27,288 bases of DNA, from assembly GCA_964470965.1 (NCBI GenBank), contig CAYYIS010000063.1, positions 1-27,288 of the forward strand. Direction: 5' to 3'. The translations under genes were made by a program, and so were the position numbers. Below the pieces are notes generated by a model. That model was not told the origin of the DNA and searched no databases. It was given only the letters and a program-made list of their open reading frames with translations. Positions 1-6,085 of the stretch are shown here, piece after piece. The number at the start of each line of letters is the position of its first letter. Within the stretch, counting starts at the first letter, position 1. The DNA is from CAYYIS01 sp964470965 (lineage in GTDB: Bacteria > JAAXHH01 > JABIQT01).

Positions 1-72
1 CGTGGGGATTTCACCGAAGAGATCTGGGCAATTCTGATGTTCCAAGCCTGGCTTCATGAGGCTGGAGAGTGA
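1..72 (+). CDS. C-terminal fragment, probable asparagine synthase (glutamine-hydrolysing) family
   Basis: Frame 1 is open from the window edge and ends at TGA 70-72, giving 23 residues that end in FTEEIWAILMFQAWLHEAGE. The W-x-I/L-L-x-x-x-x-W-L pattern close to the stop is what asparagine synthetases of the AsnB type show at their extreme C-terminus. The stop overlaps the next gene's GTG start (GTGA), so the two are probably translationally coupled. AsnB-like enzymes are common partners of glycosyltransferases in surface-polysaccharide clusters, which fits. The fragment is too short for a firm assignment. Confidence 0.45.
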   Translation, partial: RGDFTEEIWAILMFQAWLHEAGE

Positions 73-1214
73 GTTCCAACGAGATCCGAGTGCTTCGGAT
101 CATTGCTCGGATGAATGTCGGCGGTCCCGCCTGGCAGGTCAGTGTGCTGACCAGAGGTCTGCCACGGCACGGCATTGAGAACACCTTGATCATCGGGGAG
201 GTCGAGGCGGGAGAGGCCGATTACCTAGAACTTCGGGATTCCAACCTTCCAGTGGTGAGGTTGGCGGGCCTTGGGCGATCGGTTCGGCTCCTAGGTGATC
301 TGACGGCATTCGTATCACTGATTCGGCTCATGCGCGCTGAACGGCCGGACATTGTGCACACCCATACGGCAAAGGCCGGCTTCGTCGGCCGGTTGGCGGC
401 GATAGTCGCTGGGGTACCGGTGGTTGTTCACACCTATCATGGGCACCTTCTTCACAGTTACTTTCGGCCGCCAGTTGCTCGGTTGATCAGGTTCGTGGAG
501 GCGGCCCTAGCTCGGCGAACCACTGCATTGGTTGCCGTCGGGTCGCGGGTTCGTGATGAGTTGCTCGAGGCAGGGATCGGTAATCCGGACCGCTTTCTAG
601 TCTTCGCCCCGGGGGTAGCTGAACCACCGATTAAGGACCAGGTGACGGAGCGTCGGACACTCGGTTTGCCAAGTGATGACCGGGTCATACTCTTCGTTGG
701 GCGCCTAACACAGGTCAAGCGGGTAGACCGCCTGCTTGACGCAATGGTCGAGGTGCAGGAGGCGGTTCCGTCCGCGTTGCTGGTCGTAGCCGGTGATGGT
801 GAATTATCCGAGGAGTTACGCAGGATGGCAGCCCTCGCTGGTATCCGTGTGATGTTCCTCGGTTGGCGTTTGGATGTCGCTTCCCTTTATGCCGCGGCAG
901 ACCTCGCGGTGCTGTCATCTGACAATGAGGGAATGCCGGTCTCCTTATTGGAGGCGGCGATGTCGGGTGTTCCGGCGGTGACCACCGACGTGGGGAGCGC
1001 GTCAGAGGTCGTCGTCGACGGCGTGACGGGCGTAGTCGTCAAGCGCACTACGAGCACACTCGCCGCCGGACTGGTGAGCCTCCTGAATGACGCACCGGCC
1101 ATACGTCGCATGGGTGATGAGGCGCAGAATCGAGCAGCGGAGGAGTTTGGGGTCGACCGACTAGTGCGGAATCACGTTGACCTCTACCGACGTCTCATCG
1201 AGCCCCCAGCCTGA
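69..1214 (+). CDS. Glycosyltransferase family 4 (GT-B fold)
   Basis: This 381-residue protein is the usual length of a GT4 enzyme, which transfers a sugar from a nucleotide-sugar donor at the cytoplasmic face during polysaccharide or glycolipid synthesis. The N-terminal acceptor domain has the glycine-rich loop MNVGGPAWQV (15-24) and the signature VHTHTAKAGFVGRLAA (96-111). The C-terminal donor domain has VGRLTQVKRVDRLLDA (210-225) and the EX7E motif with E287 and E295 in EGMPVSLLE. The start is GTG at 69, overlapping the upstream stop, with GGAGA immediately before it. Base composition is higher in GC than the genes that follow: a hand count of 721-780 gives 40/60 GC, against 28/60 at 2221-2280. 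The acceptor and donor cannot be told from the sequence. Confidence 0.9.
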   Translation: MSSNEIRVLRIIARMNVGGPAWQVSVLTRGLPRHGIENTLIIGEVEAGEADYLELRDSNLPVVRLAGLGRSVRLLGDLTAFVSLIRLMRAERPDIVHTHTAKAGFVGRLAAIVAGVPVVVHTYHGHLLHSYFRPPVARLIRFVEAALARRTTALVAVGSRVRDELLEAGIGNPDRFLVFAPGVAEPPIKDQVTERRTLGLPSDDRVILFVGRLTQVKRVDRLLDAMVEVQEAVPSALLVVAGDGELSEELRRMAALAGIRVMFLGWRLDVASLYAAADLAVLSSDNEGMPVSLLEAAMSGVPAVTTDVGSASEVVVDGVTGVVVKRTTSTLAAGLVSLLNDAPAIRRMGDEAQNRAAEEFGVDRLVRNHVDLYRRLIEPPA

Positions 1215-1239
1215 AGTGGCCCTTGGATAGGATCGCCGG

Positions 1240-1980
1240 ATGCGGGTGCTCATCACAGGCGGGGCCACGGGAATCGGTCGCGGCACCGCCGTGTGTTGTG
1301 CAAAGGCCGGCGCGCAGGTAGTGATCGCGGATCTGAACGATGAAGGGATGGGGGAGACGGTCGACATCATCGAGTCCCAGGGCGGTTCGGCCGTGATGGT
1401 GCATACAGACATCAGCAGTGAATCGGATGTGGAACAGCTTATGAACGAGACGGCGGAGAAATACGGCCGTATCGATGCGCTGATCAACTCGGCCGGTGTG
1501 CTCGAAGGTCCGTTTGTTCCCCTGGAGGATTTCGAGGAGTACACCTTCGACCGCGTTGTCGATATCAACCTGAAAGGATCCTTCTTCGCGGCGAAACATG
1601 CCGCAGTTCACATGAGACGGCAGGGCGGCGGCGTGGTGATCCTGATTTCATCCGGGGCCGGTGTGCACGGCGGCAGTTCGTCGGTTGCCTACGCCTCCAG
1701 CAAAGGCGGTGTGCATGGCCTGTCCCTGGTTCTCCGCGGGCAACTGGAACCGCTCGGCATCCGGGTGCACTGTGTCTGTCCCGGGGGTATCAATTCACCC
1801 TTGAAACTGCGGGTGATCGAAGCGGATGCCGTCAATAAAGGGGAGACGGATGAAGAGCGCGCCGCGGAAGTAGCCCGGCAGGCGGAATCCCTGGGCGACC
1901 CGATCGGTGTTGGCAAAGTACTGGCGTTCCTGGCATCTGAAGACGCCGACTATATGCGCGGCACGATCTTCGTGAGATAG
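1240..1980 (+). CDS. Short-chain dehydrogenase/reductase (SDR), C-terminus short
   Basis: This is a 246-residue classical SDR, an NAD(P)-dependent alcohol/carbonyl oxidoreductase. The Rossmann glycine motif TGGATGIG lies at 6-13, NSAG (for NNAG) at 83-86, catalytic Ser about 138, and Tyr151/Lys155 in YASSK. An in-frame TAG at 1228-1230 fixes the start near ATG 1240, with AGGA about 7 nt upstream as a weak ribosome site. The N-terminus is therefore short, without the usual lead-in before the first beta strand. The C-terminus stops at GTIFVR, where most SDRs continue with V-D-G-G. This could be natural for the subgroup or a recent truncation. The gene is followed after 8 nt by the SGNH hydrolase gene, so the two are probably co-transcribed. 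The substrate is unknown. Confidence 0.85.
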   Translation: MRVLITGGATGIGRGTAVCCAKAGAQVVIADLNDEGMGETVDIIESQGGSAVMVHTDISSESDVEQLMNETAEKYGRIDALINSAGVLEGPFVPLEDFEEYTFDRVVDINLKGSFFAAKHAAVHMRRQGGGVVILISSGAGVHGGSSSVAYASSKGGVHGLSLVLRGQLEPLGIRVHCVCPGGINSPLKLRVIEADAVNKGETDEERAAEVARQAESLGDPIGVGKVLAFLASEDADYMRGTIFVR

Positions 1981-1988
1981 GGGGGAGG

Positions 1989-2645
1989 ATGATGGGGCAT
2001 TTTGCAGTGCAGGACGGCCAGACGCTTCTGTTTATCGGCGACAGCATCACCGACTGCGGAAGACGCGGGGCGGACGCCCCCCTGGGAAGCGGATACGTTA
2101 AGATAGCCACGGAAATGATAACGGCACGATATCCGGATCGCGGGATCCGCTATCTCAACAAAGGCATCGGCGGAAACAAGGTGACGGATCTGCAAGAACG
2201 CTGGCAGGACGACGTGGTATTCCATAATCCGGACTGGCTGTCGATAAAAATCGGCATTAACGACGTGCACAGTCACTTGAATCAGGTGCCGGGTTCTGTC
2301 GCTCCGGAGCTGTTCGAGAGGACTTATGACGACATCCTCCGTGAAACCTGTGAATCGATCGGTTGTCCGGTTCTGCTAATCTCGCCGTTTTATATAAGCC
2401 GTGACCGTACGGATACCACCAACCGCAGCCGCGTGCTGGAACTGCTTCCGGAATACATCGATGTTGTTAAGCGGATGAGTGAAAAATACGAAACCCGTCT
2501 GATACTGATGCACGATATTTTCCAGAAGCACCTGACCCACCGTGATGCGGATGCTTTCTGCCCGGAACCTGTACATCCCCACCATTCGGGCCATCTGATT
2601 ATCGCTGAAGCGGTGGTCGGGGCACTGGGAAATGTCCAGCGGTGA
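1989..2645 (+). CDS. SGNH/GDSL-type hydrolase (lipase/acetylesterase family)
   Basis: This 218-residue protein has the four SGNH blocks. Block I is FIGDSIT with the nucleophile Ser19. Block II is NKGIGGNKVTDL (oxyanion Gly near 60). Block III is GIND with Asn91. Block V is EPVHP with His196. Family members deacylate lipids or remove acetyl groups from carbohydrates. The catalytic acid position of the DxxH motif is Glu193 rather than Asp, a conservative but unusual change. No signal peptide is visible, so it is probably cytoplasmic. The start is ATG 1989 or ATG 1992; the purine-rich run GGGGGAGG immediately upstream suits the second slightly better. It sits 8 nt after the SDR and ends converging on the minus-strand gene at 2712. 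Confidence 0.85.
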   Translation: MMGHFAVQDGQTLLFIGDSITDCGRRGADAPLGSGYVKIATEMITARYPDRGIRYLNKGIGGNKVTDLQERWQDDVVFHNPDWLSIKIGINDVHSHLNQVPGSVAPELFERTYDDILRETCESIGCPVLLISPFYISRDRTDTTNRSRVLELLPEYIDVVKRMSEKYETRLILMHDIFQKHLTHRDADAFCPEPVHPHHSGHLIIAEAVVGALGNVQR

Positions 2646-2703
2646 ATGCCTCCTGCCGCCTGCGTCTTTAACAAATCGGCGATTCATCTACCGAGCGGAG
2701 GAG

Positions 2704-2738
2704 CCTCCCGTTCAACCACCCGAATCGGGGTAGGGAGG
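2704..2738 (-). terminator. Possible hairpin spanning the AhpD-like stop codon
   Basis: CCTCCC at 2704-2709 can pair with GGGAGG at 2733-2738, and an inner CCCG-AAT-CGGG hairpin lies between them. The structure covers the last codons and the TGA stop (2712-2714) of the minus-strand gene. No T-run follows on either strand, so a role as terminator is only a possibility. Confidence 0.2.
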
Positions 2739-3275
2739 CATTTCCGGTTCCAGGTCCACATGCAGGCCGTCTGCGATACGGTTGATGTAATTGAAGTAGC
2801 TGATAACCTGTGTTGCGTCATGGATCGTCGCATCGTCCCAGCCTACCTGGTGCAGGCGGGTTATGTCGGATTGTGTCATATCTGCCGGCGTGAGAGTAAG
2901 TTTGACGGCGTAATCCAGCAAGGCCCGGGTTGGTTCCTCTAATTCAGCCTTTGTGTAATCCGTTTTAATGTGTTCTACCAGGACATCATTCCCTGTAAGC
3001 TGACGGAGATCCTCTCCGTGTGCATGGGTTCAGTAATGGCATCCGTTGGCTCTCGAAACCACCGTGGCCAACATTTCCCGATGGGGCCGTGACAGTGGTG
3101 ATTTTCCGAACATAGCGGCCAGGTACAACCCCATGGATGAACGCATGGTCTCCGCGTTCTGACTCATTATCTTGACGATGCCGAATACCTTGCCGGCTCG
3201 TTTGGTCGCAGCGTCATACTGCCGCTTCAGGTTGCCTTCCGCTTCTTTTTCATCTATGGTTTTTATCCAGGCCAT
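2712..3275 (-). CDS. AhpD-like peroxidase-related selenoprotein (in-frame TGA = selenocysteine 82)
   Basis: Read through one in-frame TGA (3030-3032), this is a complete 187-residue protein of the alkylhydroperoxidase D / carboxymuconolactone decarboxylase type. ATG is at 3273-3275 with GGAGG 4 nt upstream; the final stop is TGA at 2712-2714. The catalytic signature is E67-x11-C79-x2-U82-x3-H86, the AhpD motif E-x11-C-x2-C-x3-H with TGA replacing the second cysteine. Coding runs on in the same frame with THAHGEDLR and later a typical helical tail (LLDYAVKLTLTPADMT, SYFNYINRIADGL). AhpD-like proteins carrying CxxU are a known prokaryotic selenoprotein group with thiol-dependent peroxidase or reductase roles. 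A hairpin suitable as SECIS follows the TGA. A sense-to-stop mutation in a pseudogene is the alternative, but it would hit this one codon only by chance and nothing else in the frame is damaged. Gene finders would split it into 3030-3275 and about 2712-2921. Confidence 0.87.
3003..3019 (-). promoter_or_regulatory. Candidate bacterial SECIS hairpin
   Basis: On the minus strand the sequence ACGGAGA-GGA-TCTCCGT forms a perfect 7-bp stem with a GGA loop. It begins 10 nt after the TGA, which puts the loop 17 nt from it. Known bacterial SECIS elements lie inside the coding region with the apical loop roughly 16-37 nt after UGA and a G at the first or second loop position; both hold here. Weaker lower pairing is possible (CCC 3026-3028 with GGG 2991-2993; GC 3022-3023 with GC 2999-3000). 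It would bind SelB carrying Sec-tRNA. No folding software was run. Confidence 0.7.
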
Positions 3276-3650
3276 GGAACCTCCGGACCGATTGAAGGAT
3301 TAGGACAATTTGATTACGCGCTGTCAGCAGGCTCAGGACCACAAGGCCCGCCCAGTGGTAGCCGGCACCCACAGACAATACACCGTTTTTCGACAATCTG
3401 TCAATCATTTTCAGGGAAAAAGACAAGCGGCGCGCCTGGTCGTCCCAACTCGAAATTCCGGGGTCTGCCCGCGTCAGCAACCACCTGAAACAGTCCGAGT
3501 TTTCCCTTGACAAACTGAAGAGCCGTCTTTATCGTTCAAGGGACTGCATCGCTTGGCGCCGCGTACCTATTTCCCATGGTACCGTTGCTGATTTCGAACG
3601 GTGAACAGCGAGAAAGGAGGCCGGCTGTGTGACCGTTTTCCACTGTAAAG
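3276..3650. other. Intergenic region between divergent genes
   Basis: These 375 bases separate the minus-strand selenoprotein gene from the plus-strand TPR gene. Open frames here (for example minus 3250-3513) show no recognisable family and overlap the selenoprotein start, so they are not called. The region contains a promoter-like element (3507-3535) and an unusually strong Shine-Dalgarno-like AAAGGAGG (3613-3620). That SD is followed by GTG-TGA (3627-3632) in the same frame as the TPR gene. Confidence 0.5.
3507..3535 (+). promoter_or_regulatory. Possible sigma70-type promoter for TPR/Moco genes
   Basis: A perfect -35 TTGACA (3507-3512) is followed after 17 nt by TATCGT (3530-3535), which matches 4 of 6 positions of TATAAT. 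It points toward the TPR gene about 115 nt downstream. The -10 is weak, so this is only a candidate. Confidence 0.3.
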
Positions 3651-4256
3651 ATGGTGGTATCAGGCATGGCCCGGAATACTCCAAGACAGAAACGCAAACC
3701 TCCCGCCAGAAACTACCTTCCGTGGGTCTCACATTTGATTACCTTTGCGGTCGGCGCGTTGACCGGAATTGTTGTCTTCATGATGCTCGGTGACAATCGA
3801 TCGACTGCCGCATCCGGAGAGACGCAATCGGGCACCGCCAGCCTGAGCAGTCGTGTTCAACAGATAGAAGCACACCTGTCTCACGAACCCGGAGACGTGG
3901 ATGCGCGTATCCAACTGGGCAATGCCTATTTCGACTTGGGAAACTATCAGAGTGCCATCATTCAGTATGCCCAGGCTCTGGAAGCAAGACCGGGAAACCC
4001 GGATTTGATTGTGGACATGGGGATATCGTACCGTAGGATCGGCGAGAGCGAGACGTGCATTAGAAAATTCCGCGAGGCGCTGGCGATCGATCCACGGCAT
4101 ATAAACGCACGATTTAACCTGGGCCTCGTACTAAAGTCTGATATGAAAGACTACCCCGGCGCCATCGCGGCCTGGGATACCCTCCTGGTGTACAAGCCTG
4201 ACCACCCGCAGGCGCTTTGGATACGTGAGCAGATCGCTATCATGGAGGGTAATTAG
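3651..4256 (+). CDS. Membrane-anchored TPR protein
   Basis: This is a 201-residue protein. A basic N-terminal stretch (RQKRKPPAR) precedes one hydrophobic segment at about 24-47 (YLPWVSHLITFAVGALTGIV), giving a membrane anchor with the rest probably periplasmic. After a linker come tetratricopeptide repeats from about residue 66 to the end, recognisable as LGNAYFDLGNYQSAIIQYAQALEARP, then MGISYRRIGE and FNLGLVL units. The layout resembles CcmH/NrfG-type TPR proteins, but no cytochrome genes are present. ATG 3651 or ATG 3666 could be the start; neither has a good ribosome site. The stop is 28 nt before the Moco protein gene, so the two probably form an operon, and the TPR domain may help assemble or recruit it. 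The specific role is unknown. Confidence 0.8.
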   Translation: MVVSGMARNTPRQKRKPPARNYLPWVSHLITFAVGALTGIVVFMMLGDNRSTAASGETQSGTASLSSRVQQIEAHLSHEPGDVDARIQLGNAYFDLGNYQSAIIQYAQALEARPGNPDLIVDMGISYRRIGESETCIRKFREALAIDPRHINARFNLGLVLKSDMKDYPGAIAAWDTLLVYKPDHPQALWIREQIAIMEGN

Positions 4257-4284
4257 GGGTATGTTGAAAGACTAAAGGTTCCTG

Positions 4285-4920
4285 ATGGACAGGCGACATT
4301 TCCTCGAAACTCTTGCAGTAGGGTTGATCACGGCCGGTTGCGTGCCGCCTCGGCAATCTTTGCCGGTCCGGACCGCCGTGCCGGTCGAGCAGGATGAGGA
4401 TGGGCTGACGCCTTTGTCGCGGTTTTTTGTTACGGCTATTACGGCGTTTGCTCCCAGGATCGATGTGAGCGAAACGCAGTTGACAATCGAAGGGGCGGTC
4501 GACAATCCTCTGGCCATGAACTACGATGAGCTTAAACTACCGCCTCAGCAGACGAACCGGTCCGTGCTGCAGTGCGTCGGCGGTGCCAGAGGCAATGCGG
4601 AATGGGTGGGGATGCCCCTGCGTCATATTCTGGAGAGAGCAGGGGTTCAGGAGGATGCCAAGAAAGTAGTTTTCTATGCCGCAGACGGCTATGAGAGCAG
4701 CATTCCGCTGGCAGCAGCCATGAAGCCCGACAGCCTCATGGCGCTTGAAATGAACGGCGAACTATTGCGGTTGAAACACGGGTCTCCCGTACGATTGGTC
4801 CTGCCCGGTATGTACGGATACAAGCAGGTTAAATGGATCACCAGAGTGGAAGTGGTCACCCACAACCATAAAGGATACTGGGAACAGAAGGGGTATTCTG
4901 ACGACGGATCGATCCGATAG
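4285..4920 (+). CDS. Sulfite-oxidase-family molybdopterin-binding protein, Tat/lipobox signal
   Basis: This 211-residue protein is one oxidoreductase molybdopterin-binding domain, as in MsrP (YedY) and the sulfite oxidase core. The probable molybdenum ligand is Cys97 in VLQCVGGARGN. Other conserved segments are EWVGMPL, ADGYESSIPL (132-142) and HGSPVRLVLPGMYGYKQVKWI (165-185). The N-terminus carries a twin-arginine start (DRRHFLETL) and a lipobox-like LITAGC with Cys19, so it may be exported folded with its cofactor and lipid-anchored. It is a short single-domain form, without the dimerisation domain of sulfite oxidases. ATG 4285 has AAAGG 6 nt upstream. It follows the TPR gene closely. The substrate (sulfoxide, sulfite or other) cannot be decided, and the redox partner is not in view. 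Confidence 0.85.
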   Translation: MDRRHFLETLAVGLITAGCVPPRQSLPVRTAVPVEQDEDGLTPLSRFFVTAITAFAPRIDVSETQLTIEGAVDNPLAMNYDELKLPPQQTNRSVLQCVGGARGNAEWVGMPLRHILERAGVQEDAKKVVFYAADGYESSIPLAAAMKPDSLMALEMNGELLRLKHGSPVRLVLPGMYGYKQVKWITRVEVVTHNHKGYWEQKGYSDDGSIR

Positions 4921-4950
4921 AAGTTTTCTTAGGGAGTCATTCTCACATTG

Positions 4951-5958
4951 ATGAAGTCAATACTCGTTACCGGTGGAGCCGGTTTCATCGGTAGCAATTT
5001 TGCCCGGTATTTCCTTGAAAAACATCCCGAATCGCATGTAGTCGTTCTCGATGTGCTTACCTATGCCGGTAACACTTCCAATCTGGAAGGACTGGAAAAA
5101 ACCGGGCGTTTTTCGTTTATTCAGGGTGATATTTGCGACAAACCGGTAGTGGAGAGTATCGTACAGGATGTGGACGCTATCGTTAACTTTGCGGCAGAAT
5201 CCCATGTGGATCGTTCCATCCTCAACCCGGATGCATTTGTCGAGACGAATTTCAAAGGTACCCATGTACTGCTCGAAGCGGCTCGAAAGTTTGAAGTAGA
5301 GCGTTATCTGCAGGTATCGACCGATGAGGTATACGGGCACGTGCCCCAAGGTGCATCGAAAGAGTCGGATTCATTTCATCCCCGGAGTCCTTATGCCGCC
5401 AGTAAGGCTAGCGCGGAGTTACTGGCTCTCTCCTATGTAACAACGTACAATCTGCCGGTACTGATCACCCGGGGGGGCAATACAATAGGCCCCTATCAGT
5501 ACCCCGAAAAAGTAGTGCCTGTCTTCGTTACCAACGCGCTGGAAGACAAGGCGCTTCCTGTCTATGGCGACGGAAGCGCCGTCCGCGGTTATATGTATGT
5601 GGAGGACCACTGCGCTGGCATCGATCGTGTTTTACACAAAGGCCAGCCGGGTGAGGCCTACAATATCGGTACGGATATCGAGATCAACGGTCTGACACTC
5701 GTGGATCGTGTGCTGTCCGTACTGGAAAAACCCCAGAGTCTTCGCCAGTTCGTGGCGGATCGGCCCGGCCACGATCTCCGGTATTCGCTGGACTGTAGTA
5801 AAATTGGAGAACTTGGCTGGCAGCCGCAGTATTCGTTCGATCGTATGATGGATGTGACCGTTCGCTGGTACCAGGAAAACGAAGCCTGGTGGCGGGCGAT
5901 CAAAGAGAAGGCTTCATACAGAGACTATTACAAAAAACAGTATGAAGAACGCTCTTAA
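4951..5958 (+). CDS. rmlB: dTDP-glucose 4,6-dehydratase
   Basis: This extended SDR of 335 residues from ATG 4951 (a TTG lies one codon upstream) converts dTDP-glucose to dTDP-4-keto-6-deoxyglucose, the entry to L-rhamnose and other deoxysugars. Counting from the TTG, the NAD motif TGGAGFIG is at 8-15, the substrate/NAD segment AAESHVDRSI at 82-91, the catalytic Thr-Asp-Glu of STDEVYG at 125-127, and the Tyr149-x3-Lys153 pair in SPYAASK. The NTIGPYQYPEK, YGDGSAVRGYMYVEDH and RPGHDLRYSLD blocks are typical of RmlB; the first reads RGGNTIGPY where RCSNNYGPY is usual. No rmlA, rmlC or rmlD is nearby. AGGGAG lies about 14 nt upstream, rather far. Related UDP-sugar dehydratases are a less likely reading. 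Confidence 0.87.
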   Translation: MKSILVTGGAGFIGSNFARYFLEKHPESHVVVLDVLTYAGNTSNLEGLEKTGRFSFIQGDICDKPVVESIVQDVDAIVNFAAESHVDRSILNPDAFVETNFKGTHVLLEAARKFEVERYLQVSTDEVYGHVPQGASKESDSFHPRSPYAASKASAELLALSYVTTYNLPVLITRGGNTIGPYQYPEKVVPVFVTNALEDKALPVYGDGSAVRGYMYVEDHCAGIDRVLHKGQPGEAYNIGTDIEINGLTLVDRVLSVLEKPQSLRQFVADRPGHDLRYSLDCSKIGELGWQPQYSFDRMMDVTVRWYQENEAWWRAIKEKASYRDYYKKQYEERS

Positions 5959-6085
5959 GATCCACCGATTATTTGAGAGGTCAATGTGACATTCGAAACC
6001 ATCCGGACACATCTCGGTTCCGATCTCGCGCCGTTGCAGCATGGGCCGGGTGGTTTTCACATTCATTCACTATGGAGGTTAAGAC

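Noticed and set aside
3030..3275. Truncated AhpD-like pseudogene ending at TGA 3030
   Set aside because: The reading frame continues with the expected family sequence for 105 residues, the TGA is at the redox cysteine position, and a SECIS-like hairpin follows.
3250..3513. Minus-strand 87-residue frame upstream of the selenoprotein
   Set aside because: No recognisable family; it overlaps the well-supported selenoprotein start and lacks a ribosome site I can see.
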